Below are positions 16,660 through 24,422 of a stretch of DNA of 64,000 bases, in pieces. Source of the stretch: Dehalococcoidia bacterium (GTDB lineage Bacteria; Chloroflexota; Dehalococcoidia; CAUJGQ01); NCBI GenBank assembly GCA_035310145.1, contig DATGEL010000042.1, forward strand, positions 17,034-81,033. The letters are read 5' to 3'. The translations under genes were made by a program, and so were the position numbers. The notes beneath the pieces were generated by a model that was given only the letters and a program-made list of their open reading frames with translations, was not told the origin of the DNA and did not search any database. Within the stretch, counting starts at the first letter, position 1; every line of letters starts with the position of its first letter.

Positions 16660-17713
16660 GCGCCGCCTCGATCGGCCAGACGGCGACGACCTCATCGCCG
16701 CGCACAACGTTGTACTCGGCGTGCATATTGATCGTGGTGTCGCCGTGCGAGGGCACCAGCTCGACCTTGTCACCCGGCTGCAGATCCGTGCCGGCCACGT
16801 CGAGGTGGCCGTGCTCTTCGCTGAGGCGCAGGATCTTCACCGGCAGTCCGTGCCACTGGCCCTGCGGCGGCCCGAACTCGCTCGAGAGCGACTTCATGCC
16901 GCAGTCCACGATCGCCACGTCGCCGTGCCGCGCGATCACCGTCGTCAGCAGGGTCAGCGCCGGCTGGCCCAGGTCCGGCCGCACGGCGCGGTAGGCGCCA
17001 TCCATGAAGACGTACGAGCCGGCCTGGACTTCGGTCACATGCGGCGCGCTGGCGGCGATGTCGAAGGTGCCGGTGCCGCCGGCGCTGACGATCTCGGGCG
17101 CCAGCCCCGCCGCCTGCAGCGCGGCGACGTGGCGGCCGAGCGTGGCCAGCGCGGCATCGGCCAGCTTAATCCGCTCCTGCGGGTCCTTCTGCAGGACGGC
17201 GTGTCCCTCGTAGCCCATGATGCCGCGGTAGCGCACCGGCCCGGCCAGCAGCCGCTGCACCAGCTCGACCGTCTCTTCCGGATTGGCCGAGCCGCAGCGG
17301 TGCATGCCCGTGTCCACTTCGACGATCGCCTGCGGTGTGCGGCCGCTGCGCGCGGCGCCTTCTTCCAGCTCGCGGATGTTGAACTCGCTCTCCACCGCGA
17401 CGATCACCTCGACCGACTCCGGCAGCGCCAGCAGGCGGTCGATCTTCCGCTGGCCAACGACCTGGTTGGCGATCAGGATCGGGCCGAGGCCGGCGCGGGC
17501 CAGCACCTCGGCCTCGCCCAGCTTGGCCGCGGTGATGCCGATCGCGCCGGCCGCGAGCTGGCGCCGCGCGATCTCGGGCGTCTTCGGCGTCTTGAAGTGC
17601 GGCCGCAGCCCGCTGTGCTGGCCGGCGAAGTAGGCGCTCATCGCGGCGATGTTCGCCTCGACCACATCCAGATCGAGCAGCAGCGCGGGCGTGTCGACGT
17701 CGTGCTTGTTCAT
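16646..17713 (-). CDS. D-threonine aldolase/D-serine dehydratase-like PLP enzyme
   Basis: A 355-residue fold-type III PLP enzyme related to alanine racemase. LRPHFKTPKTPEIARRQL holds the PLP-lysine (Lys41 of HFK). VDTGMHRCG, GYEGHAVL, IVSAGGTGTFDIA and the metal-binding C-terminal LVPSHGDTTINMH (His and Asp/Cys ligands of the DSD1 domain) are all present. Such enzymes split D-threonine or deaminate D-serine. The next small gene overlaps its stop. Confidence 0.85.
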   Translation of the reverse strand: MNKHDVDTPALLLDLDVVEANIAAMSAYFAGQHSGLRPHFKTPKTPEIARRQLAAGAIGITAAKLGEAEVLARAGLGPILIANQVVGQRKIDRLLALPESVEVIVAVESEFNIRELEEGAARSGRTPQAIVEVDTGMHRCGSANPEETVELVQRLLAGPVRYRGIMGYEGHAVLQKDPQERIKLADAALATLGRHVAALQAAGLAPEIVSAGGTGTFDIAASAPHVTEVQAGSYVFMDGAYRAVRPDLGQPALTLLTTVIARHGDVAIVDCGMKSLSSEFGPPQGQWHGLPVKILRLSEEHGHLDVAGTDLQPGDKVELVPSHGDTTINMHAEYNVVRGDEVVAVWPIEAARAYK

Positions 17714-17755
17714 GGCCGGAGCATAGCACGGGGCACGATCGGCGGGCGCATCGCC

Positions 17756-17784
17756 TTGACGGCGGCCGGCGCGGCGGCGACACT
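17756..17784 (+). promoter_or_regulatory. Promoter for the Lrp-type ligand-binding domain gene
   Basis: TTGACG (17756-17761), a 17-bp spacer and GACACT (17779-17784). The -35 box is strong and the -10 box weak. It lies 51 bases before ATG 17836. Confidence 0.4.
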
Positions 17785-17835
17785 GCGGCTGCGAAGGCAG
17801 CGACGTGGCGCCTCGCCACGGGCGATGGAGTGAGC

Positions 17836-18093
17836 ATGGCCGTCAAGGCGTACGTGCTGATCGTGACCGACCCGGTCCAGACCAAGAGCGTGCTGGCGAA
17901 GATCCGCGAGATCGCGGCGGTCAAAGAGTCGCACGAAGTCATGGGACCGTACGACATCGTGGTCGAGATCGAGGTCGACGACCTGGCCGAGATCCCGCCG
18001 ATCCTGGGCGAGGGCATCCGTCGCATCGACGGCATCGAGAGCACGACCAGCCTGGTGACGTTTCCGGAAAAGGGCGCAGGGCGCAGGGCGTAG
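17836..18093 (+). CDS. Stand-alone Lrp/AsnC ligand-binding (RAM) domain protein
   Basis: 85 residues: MAVKAYVLIVTDPVQTKSVL, AAVKESHEVMGPYDIVVEIE and GIRRIDGIESTTSLVTF form the alpha/beta RAM domain that binds amino acids in Lrp/AsnC regulators. The helix-turn-helix domain is absent, as in many stand-alone archaeal and Chloroflexota members, which may bind ligand and alter partner regulators. ATG 17836 follows GGAG. The last residues (KGAGRRA) and the stop come from a GGGCGCA heptamer array. Confidence 0.85.
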   Translation: MAVKAYVLIVTDPVQTKSVLAKIREIAAVKESHEVMGPYDIVVEIEVDDLAEIPPILGEGIRRIDGIESTTSLVTFPEKGAGRRA

Positions 18094-18095
18094 GG
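18072..18095. repeat. GGGCGCA heptamer array forming the 3' end of the RAM gene
   Basis: GGGCGCA, GGGCGCA, GGGCGTA and GGG, with the TAG stop (18091-18093) made by the third unit. It belongs to the family also at 5514, 6807, 18228 and 51487. Confidence 0.65.
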
Positions 18096-18227
18096 TAGAG
18101 GAGCCGGGGTGGCCGGCAAGCGCCGGTCAATCCGCCGTGAGCGGCCGGCGGGTCTCGTGGATCGAGGCTGAGCCGCGGCGGCGATCTTCGACGGTTGCGC
18201 CGCGCTGAAGCTACTCTCGCCTTCATT

Positions 18228-18264
18228 CCTACGCCCTACGCCCTACGCGCCCTACGCCCTACGC
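18228..18264. repeat. CCTACGC heptamer array upstream of the SDR gene
   Basis: Five CCTACGC units, with a two-base gap after the third, ending just before the GGAGG ribosome binding site (18268-18272) of the SDR gene. Opposite orientation to the array at 18072, about 130 bases away. Confidence 0.7.
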
Positions 18265-18279
18265 CCTCGGAGGTTTTCT

Positions 18280-19077
18280 ATGAAGCTCGACGGCAAAGTC
18301 GCGATCGTGACCGGCGGCGGGCGCGGCATCGGCCGCGGCATCGTGCAATGCCTCGCCGACGAAGGCGCGGCGATCGTCATTCCCGACATCGACATGGCCC
18401 ATGCCGAGCAGGCGGCGGCGGAGCTGCAGGCGCAGGGGCGCAGGGCGCTGGCGCTGCGCATGGACGTACGCCGCCAGGCCGAGGCCGATGCGATGGCGCG
18501 CCGCGCGCTGGAGGAGTTCGGCGCGATCGACATCCTCGTCAACAATGCCGGCGTGGCGACGAAGCGGCGCGGCCTGCCCTTTACCAACCTGCTCGAAGAA
18601 GACTGGGACTGGTGCTACGAGGTCAACGTCAAGGGCGTGTTCATCGTCAGCAAGGCCGTGGCGCCGGCGATGAAGGAGCGGCGCAGCGGTAAGATCGTCA
18701 ACATCGCCTCGATCGCCGGGCGGCAGGGCGTGGAGTCGATCCCGCACTACGCCGTCTCCAAGGCGGGCGTCATCTCCTTCACGCAGGCGCTGGCCAAAGA
18801 ACTGGGACGCTACAACATCAACGTCAACGCGATCTGTCCCGGCCTGCTCTGGACGCCGATGTGGGAGCAGCTCGAATCGGTCTTCAAAGGCAGCGAGGAT
18901 CCCGAAGTCGTGCGCCGGCGCGAGGTGTTCGAGCGCACGATCGAGCGCGGCACGCCGCTGGGCCGCGAACAGACGCCAGAAGACATCGGCAAGCTGGCCG
19001 CATTCTTGTGCTCCGAGGACGCGAAGAACATCACCGGCCAGGCGATCAACGTCGACGGCGGGCAGATGCTCAACTGA
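18280..19077 (+). CDS. SDR family NAD(P)-dependent oxidoreductase
   Basis: A 265-residue Rossmann-fold reductase or dehydrogenase. VAIVTGGGRGIGRG is the TGxxxGxG nucleotide motif, ILVNNAG the structural NAG motif, and the catalytic set is Ser (NIASIAG), then Tyr-Lys (HYAVSKAG). A C-terminal ITGQAINVDGGQ is typical. The substrate is unknown; Asp at the end of strand 2 (IPDIDM) favours NAD over NADP. ATG 18280 follows GGAGG. Confidence 0.9.
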   Translation: MKLDGKVAIVTGGGRGIGRGIVQCLADEGAAIVIPDIDMAHAEQAAAELQAQGRRALALRMDVRRQAEADAMARRALEEFGAIDILVNNAGVATKRRGLPFTNLLEEDWDWCYEVNVKGVFIVSKAVAPAMKERRSGKIVNIASIAGRQGVESIPHYAVSKAGVISFTQALAKELGRYNINVNAICPGLLWTPMWEQLESVFKGSEDPEVVRRREVFERTIERGTPLGREQTPEDIGKLAAFLCSEDAKNITGQAINVDGGQMLN

Positions 19078-19207
19078 ATCGTAACCAATTGCAGGTGTCA
19101 CCTTTGTAACGTTTGCCGAAACGGCGGCAGCGACAAGGGCGGGCCTGCTATGATGCGCGTGCACTGGGAACGCCCGTCGTGTTCCCGCGCGGAAAGCCTG
19201 CTGACCG

Positions 19208-19969
19208 GTGGACGCCTCCTTCAGCTTCGATGGCCGCACCTACCGGCCGCAGCTCGTGCGCTGCGGCAAGGTGGGCTGCAAGACCTGCGCCCGCAAAGGC
19301 GGCCACGGGCCGTACTGGTACGCCTTCTGGAAGGAGAAGGCGCGCACCGTCAGCCGCTACATCGGCAAGGTGCTGCCGCCCGGCGTCACACCGCCGGCAA
19401 GCGCCGTCGCCTCGCCGCCCGGCTGGCGGCTGGCGAAGTGCACACCGGCGGCGCAGCGCGTGCTGCTTGCCGCCTGGCAGTCGGCCGACTACGGCCGGCT
19501 CTACCCGGAGCACCTGCTGCTGGCGCTGGCACGGCTGGAGGATGGCACCGGCGCCCGCGCTTTGCATGCGCTGGGTGTGAATGAGGCGACGCTGCGGCCA
19601 CTGCTGGCGAACGTAACGCTCGCCTCGACCGCGGTAAGCGGCCGCAAGCTGGCGCAACTGGCCACGAACGAGGCGCGGCGCTGGCACGACCCGGCGATCG
19701 GCACGGAGCATCTGCTGCTCGCTGTGGTGCGGCTCGCCGCCCTGCCGATGGTCGCCTCACTGGCGCGCCAGGGCGTCTCGCTGGAGAAGGCGATGGCGGC
19801 GGTGACGGCGCTGCGCGGCCTGCCCAGCGCCGGCAAGAAGTGCCTCTCCTGCCGCAAGCCGCTGCGGGCCAACTGGAACTTCTGCCCGCACTGCGGCGGC
19901 GCCCGCGCCCAGCCCGACGCTTTGCCCGCCGCGGCGACGGCCCGCGCCGAGGCGCCGGCAGGGCTGTGA
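19208..19969 (+). CDS. DUF6788-ClpN-like repeat-zinc ribbon protein
   Basis: 253 residues from GTG 19208. An N-terminal region with CGKVGCKTC, HGPYWYAFWKEK and SRYIGK matches the small zinc-binding DUF6788 seen in recombinase-related and phage proteins. Two Clp N-terminal-like helical repeats follow (EHLLLALARLEDG, about residues 100-125; EHLLLAVVRLAALP, about 168-185). A C-terminal zinc ribbon has CLSC and CPHC. Clp N domains bind adaptor or substrate proteins, so this could be a substrate-recognition or stress protein. The combination is unusual, and no function is claimed. Confidence 0.65.
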   Translation: MDASFSFDGRTYRPQLVRCGKVGCKTCARKGGHGPYWYAFWKEKARTVSRYIGKVLPPGVTPPASAVASPPGWRLAKCTPAAQRVLLAAWQSADYGRLYPEHLLLALARLEDGTGARALHALGVNEATLRPLLANVTLASTAVSGRKLAQLATNEARRWHDPAIGTEHLLLAVVRLAALPMVASLARQGVSLEKAMAAVTALRGLPSAGKKCLSCRKPLRANWNFCPHCGGARAQPDALPAAATARAEAPAGL

Positions 19970-19994
19970 CCGCTCGGTTCGGCACCTTTGGGAT

Positions 19995-20062
19995 GGCTGC
20001 AACGCCGGCTCGCTGCCCCGGCGGCACGCAGGCATTGCAGCCGCGACGCGGGCGTTGAAGCC
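19995..20062 (+). repeat. Repeat with two alternative hairpins before the nitrilase-like gene
   Basis: GGCTGCAACGCC (19995-20006) can pair, with one mismatch each, with GGCATTGCAGCC (20031-20042) or GGCGTTGAAGCC (20051-20062). The second arm ends 15 bases before the GTG start at 20077. Either a small repeat or a riboregulatory switch. Confidence 0.4.
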
Positions 20063-20076
20063 GGGTCCGCAGGAAC

Positions 20077-20979
20077 GTGATCGTGACAGAGCACCTCGCC
20101 GCCGCCGCGCAGCTCGGGCCCGCCTCGCCCTCTCGCGCCGCAACCGTGGCGCGCATCGTGAGCCTGATCACCGCCGCTGCCGGCGCCGGCGCAGAGCTGG
20201 TCGTCTTTCCCGAGCTGGCGCTCACTCCCTACTTTCCGGCGGCCATCCACGACGACGTAAGCCGCTGGTTCGAGCAGGAGCTGCCCTCGCCGGAGACGTG
20301 GGCGATCTTCGAAGCGGCGGCGCAGCGGCGGATCGCGGTGATGCTGCCCTTCGCCGAGCAGGACGGCGATGCCCGCTTCATGAGCGCGGTGCTGATCGAC
20401 GCCCACGGCAAGGGGGCCGGGCGCTATCGCAAGAACCACATTCCGGGGCGGGTGGATCCGGCACCGGACGGCAGAGACGCCTGCTACGAGAAGCGCTACT
20501 TCGCACCGGGCGATCTCGGCTACCCGCTCTACGATTCGCCGGTGGGCAAGCTGGGCATGCTGATCTGCTATGACCTGCGCTTTCCCGAGTCCTACCGTTG
20601 CTGCGGCCTGGCCGGGGCCGAGCTGATCGGCATCGGCTACAACACGGATCTGGGCAGCGAGTTCACGGGCGACAGGGCGCTGGAGTTGGGCCAGGAACGG
20701 CACGAGCTGCCGATGCGCGCCGGGGCGGCCGCAAACGGCGTCTACGTCATCGCCGCCGGCAAGGGGGGCGAAGAAGCGGGCATCCGCTACCTCGGCGGCA
20801 GCTGCATCATCGCCCCAAACGGCGAGATCATCGCCAGGGCGCGCGGCGACGGCGACGAGCTGGTGATGGCGAAGATCGACCGTGAGCGCGGGCGCGCGAT
20901 CCGCGAGCGGCTGAACCTGGCGCAGAACCGCCGTCCCGAGCAGTACGGCATTCTCACCCGCGTGCGGGCAGCGGTGTAG
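20077..20979 (+). CDS. Carbon-nitrogen hydrolase (nitrilase superfamily, carbamoylase-like)
   Basis: A 300-residue amidase/carbamoylase fold with the Glu-Lys-Cys triad: Glu46 in VVFPELALTP, Lys119 in RYRKNHIPG and Cys164 in LICYDLRFPE. The preceding GRVDPAPDG and the following AGAELIGIGYNTD resemble N-carbamoyl amino acid amidohydrolases. It would cleave a C-N bond of an amide or carbamoyl compound. GTG 20077 is preceded by CAGGAA. It may lie in its own transcript, downstream of the alternative hairpins. Confidence 0.85.
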   Translation: MIVTEHLAAAAQLGPASPSRAATVARIVSLITAAAGAGAELVVFPELALTPYFPAAIHDDVSRWFEQELPSPETWAIFEAAAQRRIAVMLPFAEQDGDARFMSAVLIDAHGKGAGRYRKNHIPGRVDPAPDGRDACYEKRYFAPGDLGYPLYDSPVGKLGMLICYDLRFPESYRCCGLAGAELIGIGYNTDLGSEFTGDRALELGQERHELPMRAGAAANGVYVIAAGKGGEEAGIRYLGGSCIIAPNGEIIARARGDGDELVMAKIDRERGRAIRERLNLAQNRRPEQYGILTRVRAAV

Positions 20980-21015
20980 CCGGCCGGAGAGTATCCGGGC
21001 AGCGGCGGGCGGAAC

Positions 21016-21870
21016 TCAGCCGTGCGACCGCGTCTCCCAGGTAATCAGCAGCTCGCGCACCTCCGGCAACCAGCGCGGGAAGTAGCCGCCGCCGTCGTGC
21101 GTGAACAGCGCGTCGAAGCGCGCCTCGATGCGCGCCCGGGCCGTCGCGTTCTCCTCGTCGCGCAGGGCGACAAGCGCCCGCTGCACGGCCTCTTCGCGTG
21201 TGCGCGGCCGCGCGGCGTTGTGCCCCCGCTCGGGCAGCACGCGCACGTCGGGCAGAATGCCCAGCTCCCAGATCGCTGGCAGCAGCTCGCGGTACGAGGG
21301 CACCGGCTGCTGCGGCTCGCCGTAGACCAGCGCGAACAGCGGCGCGTTCTCGACCGACGGCGCCACGCTCCAGAGCGTGATCAGCACGCGGCGCCGCGCG
21401 GCCCGCTCAAGCGTGCGGATGAAGGCGTCGATCTCGCGCACGAAGTAGGTGAGGTTCGCCACCAGCACCACGTCGCCGCGCAGGTCGCCCAGCGACTGCC
21501 AATCCGCCCGCACCTGGTGCACGTTGCCGATATCCGCCTTGGCGGCGCACTCGGCAAACTCGGCCTGCATCGCCGCGGAGGGATCGAGGTTGATCAGCTC
21601 GCGGCAGCGCATCGCCAGCGGCAGGCCGACGCGCCCGGCGCCGCCACCCACGTCCAACACCACGTCATCACGTTCGACATAGGCTGCCACGGCCGCGAGG
21701 TTGGGCGACGGCTCGCGCCGCGGGTCGAGGCGGAAGCGGCGGGCGTTGGCGCCGCTCCAGCGGTCGCGCGGCCACGGGCCGCCGTGCAGCCGCTCGCGCT
21801 GCGCGGTCACGGCATCGATCATCGCTTCGTAACAGGCGATCGCCGAGACCGGCTCGGATTCCTTGATCAT
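21016..21870 (-). CDS. Class I SAM-dependent methyltransferase
   Basis: 284 residues. VVLDVGGGAGRVGLPLAM is SAM motif I, LINLDPSAAM motif II, and DVVLVANLTYFVREIDAFI the strand-4 and strand-5 region. The N-terminal helical segment and a long C-terminal tail (RALVALRDEENATARARIE) are typical of small-molecule methyltransferases. Substrate unknown. The start overlaps the Mrp gene's stop by four bases (ATGA), so both are translated from one message. Confidence 0.8.
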   Translation of the reverse strand: MIKESEPVSAIACYEAMIDAVTAQRERLHGGPWPRDRWSGANARRFRLDPRREPSPNLAAVAAYVERDDVVLDVGGGAGRVGLPLAMRCRELINLDPSAAMQAEFAECAAKADIGNVHQVRADWQSLGDLRGDVVLVANLTYFVREIDAFIRTLERAARRRVLITLWSVAPSVENAPLFALVYGEPQQPVPSYRELLPAIWELGILPDVRVLPERGHNAARPRTREEAVQRALVALRDEENATARARIEARFDALFTHDGGGYFPRWLPEVRELLITWETRSHG

Positions 21871-23009
21871 GCCGGCTCCTCTGACTCTGCGCGGTCGCGC
21901 TCGGCGAGCCAGCGGCGCACGGCGCCGCCGATCCGTGCGAACTCGCGCGCGATCGGTCCGCGCGGATCGCCCAGCACCAGCGGGCGGCCCTCGTCTGCCG
22001 TGACCGAAAGCTGCACGTCGAAGGGAACGCGGCCCAGCACCGGCACCCCGGCCTGCAGGAGCCGCGGCGAAAGGCGGTACATGTCAATCGCTTCAGAGCA
22101 GTGCGGGCAGGTGAGCGATGCCATGTTCTGCACCATGCCCAGCACCGGCACGCCGCGCTCGCGCAGCAGCGTCAGCGTGCGCTCGGCGTCCATCTGCGCC
22201 AGGTCCTGCGGCGTGGTGACGAAGATCGCGCCGGAGAGCGGCAGCTCGCCCGCCATCACCTGCAGCTCCTCGCCCGTGCCGGGCGGCGCGTCAATCAGCA
22301 GCACGTCCGCGGCCCAGGCAGTCTGGAAGATGAAGCCGCGCAGCAGCGCCGAGACCAGCATGCGGCTGGAGATCACCGGCGGCAGGCGCTCCGGCACCTC
22401 GAAGCGCACGGAGACGAGCTCGACGCCGTAGCGGATCAGCGGCCGGCGCCAGGCCGAGGGTGCGGTGGCCGAGATCGCGAACGTGCGCATCCGGCGCGGC
22501 CGCTCCGTCAGGCTGGCGCCGAGCATGTGCGGCACGTCCGGCGCGTTGAGATCGCCGTCGATCAGCCCGACAGCGAGCCCCATCGCCGTCAGCGTGAGGG
22601 CCAGGTTCACCGCGACGGTGGATTTGCCGACGCCGCCCTTGCCGCCCAGCACGGCCAGCACATGCTTGCGCTCGCCGAAGCCTGCGCCGCCGCGGTAGAC
22701 GCGGCTGCCGGCGCGCACCTCGATCGCCGCGTCGGGAAACGCGGGGCGCAGCCGCCTGAACACCCGCATCAGCGGATCGCGCTCGACCGCTCCGCCTTCG
22801 CCGGCTGCGACGCGTTCGACAATGCGCGGCGCCGCCCCGCCGCCCGTGGCCCCGGCCGCGGCCTCGCCGCCGAGCGTGACGACGACCCAGCCATCGGCGC
22901 AGAGCACCTCGGCCAGCTCGCCCTCAGCCAGCACCGGCGGCGAACCGTCCGCGCCGGCGGTAAGCAACGCGCCGCGGACCGCCCGCATGTCCGGCGCTGC
23001 GTCCGCCAT
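21867..23009 (-). CDS. Mrp/NBP35 family Fe-S cluster carrier ATPase
   Basis: 380 residues. The P-loop GKGGVGKSTVAVNLALTL is the deviant Walker A of the Mrp family; DVLLIDAPPGTGEE and a CPHC near the C-terminus (ASLTCPHCSEAI) are diagnostic. The protein binds and transfers Fe-S clusters. The N-terminal 100 residues form an FSCA/DUF59-like region (LMRVFRRLRPAFPDAAIEV) but are low in similarity. ATG 23009 overlaps by one base the stop of a crotonase fragment (TGATG). Confidence 0.85.
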   Translation of the reverse strand: MADAAPDMRAVRGALLTAGADGSPPVLAEGELAEVLCADGWVVVTLGGEAAAGATGGGAAPRIVERVAAGEGGAVERDPLMRVFRRLRPAFPDAAIEVRAGSRVYRGGAGFGERKHVLAVLGGKGGVGKSTVAVNLALTLTAMGLAVGLIDGDLNAPDVPHMLGASLTERPRRMRTFAISATAPSAWRRPLIRYGVELVSVRFEVPERLPPVISSRMLVSALLRGFIFQTAWAADVLLIDAPPGTGEELQVMAGELPLSGAIFVTTPQDLAQMDAERTLTLLRERGVPVLGMVQNMASLTCPHCSEAIDMYRLSPRLLQAGVPVLGRVPFDVQLSVTADEGRPLVLGDPRGPIAREFARIGGAVRRWLAERDRAESEEPA

Positions 23010-23151
23010 CAGGCGACGCCCGCCGGTAGATAGCGGGCCGCGACCAGCTCGTTCTCCATCTGCTCGGTCCAGGCGTTCAGCCGCTCCGGCCGGTTCAGCG
23101 TGATCAGCGCCACGCGCCGGCGCCGTTCAAACAAAATCTGCTGGTACGCCA
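23009..23151 (-). pseudogene. N-terminal fragment of an enoyl-CoA hydratase gene
   Basis: About 46 codons beginning YQQILFERRRRVALITLNRP and ERLNAWTEQMENELVAA, the first strand-helix unit of a crotonase, followed by unrelated RYLPAGVA and stop. The rest of the fold is missing. The stop overlaps the Mrp start, so the fragment may now serve only as a coupled leader for Mrp translation. A TTG near 23151 could start it. Confidence 0.6.
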
Positions 23152-23193
23152 ACGGCCTGCCTCCAGGCGTGGTCGCGGGCCGCCCGCCGCGAC

Positions 23194-23691
23194 CTATGGG
23201 GCCGCCTTCTCCATCGGCACGGGCCCGCCGTAGCGCAGCGCCGGGTCGGTCTGCCAGGGCGCCCCGCCGGCGATGTCGTTGAGGCCGGCCGCGACCGAGT
23301 CCTGCTCCCAGAAGATCGTGTGTTCCACCATCTCGCGGAAGCTCCACTCGCCCTCGCGCCGGCGCAGGTCGAGCTGATCGTCTTCCAGGCCGATCAGGGC
23401 GCCGATCAGCGCGGCGCGCTCCTTCAGCCACTCGGCCAGCATGCGCTGCGGCCCGGTTTGCATCAGGCGCAGGTCGTGGCGGGCGTTGAGAATGCCGGCG
23501 GCGTGCAGCTTCTCGTGGTCGATGTCGTTCGCCAGCAGATGCCAGATCGAGGTCGTGCCGCCCGGCCCCTTGCCGCAGGGGTGCGAGCAGGCGGCGTCGA
23601 GATCGCTCTCAGCCAGGTCGTACAGGCGATCCAGCGTCGCGTTCATCGCCTGCTGCAGTTCGCGGATCAGGCGCCGAGTCTCGCTTGCCAT
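23194..23691 (-). CDS. DinB-like domain protein
   Basis: A 165-residue four-helix protein. TRRLIRELQQAMNATLDRLYDL, TTSIWHLLANDIDHEKL with its His metal ligand, and EWSFREMVEHTIFWEQDSV with the second His pair fit the DinB/YfiT-like putative metalloenzyme fold. Members include thiol transferases, mostly of unknown substrate. Single gene, not obviously in an operon with the crotonase fragment. Confidence 0.8.
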   Translation of the reverse strand: MASETRRLIRELQQAMNATLDRLYDLAESDLDAACSHPCGKGPGGTTSIWHLLANDIDHEKLHAAGILNARHDLRLMQTGPQRMLAEWLKERAALIGALIGLEDDQLDLRRREGEWSFREMVEHTIFWEQDSVAAGLNDIAGGAPWQTDPALRYGGPVPMEKAAP

Positions 23692-23923
23692 TGCCGTTCC
23701 TCCCGCGCCGGTTTCGCCGGGGTTGCCTCAGCATACACCGTGATGCGCCGCGTACTCCGTCCAACGGCTCACGAACCCTGCCACAGATTACACACGGCTT
23801 GCCACGAACTTGTTACCGCCTGGCACCGGTCGCCCGGAAACCCTGTGCTATGGTCTTGAAGGGCCGTCGTCGCGGCGGGCAATGGGTCGGACGGCGGCGC
23901 ACCTCTGAGTCCCGGAGGCGCTC

Positions 23924-24271
23924 GTGATCCTCGTCGTCGATGACGACCCGGACATCGCCCGCGTGATTCGCCTGGCGTTGGAGAGCGAGGGGCTGGCGGT
24001 CGTCACGGCGCCGAACGGCCGCGACGCCCTGCAACGGGTGCGCGAGCACCGCCCGGACCTTGTCCTGCTCGACATCAACATGCCGATCATGGACGGCGTG
24101 ACCTTCGCCCGGAACGCCCGCGTCGAGTTCGGCGATCTGCCGATCATCGTGATGACGGCGGGGGCGGAGGCCTCGCGCTATTGCGCCCAGCTCGGCGCGC
24201 GCGACAGCCTGCCCAAGCCCTTTGAGCTCACCGATCTCTTGGACAAGGTCGAACGGTACACCACCGTCTGA
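23924..24271 (+). CDS. Single-domain response regulator
   Basis: A 115-residue receiver domain from GTG 23924. ILVVDDDPDIARVIRLAL holds the acidic pair, LVLLDINMPIMDG the phosphoacceptor Asp, VMTAGAE the conserved Thr region and LPKPFELTDLL the Lys. No output domain, so it acts by protein contact or as a phosphotransfer intermediate. No histidine kinase adjoins it. Confidence 0.9.
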   Translation: MILVVDDDPDIARVIRLALESEGLAVVTAPNGRDALQRVREHRPDLVLLDINMPIMDGVTFARNARVEFGDLPIIVMTAGAEASRYCAQLGARDSLPKPFELTDLLDKVERYTTV

Positions 24272-24422
24272 GGCACCGCGCGGTTGCTGCTCACGCGTGC
24301 GCTTGCCGCTGCGCGCGGCCCGCCGTGAGGATGGGCAGTGCGCCGCAACGTTCCGCCCCGCTCGTTCGTCCTCTTGATCAGCGGTGCGCGGCGCAGATCG
24401 CGCGGGAGTGGCGGAGGAAGGC

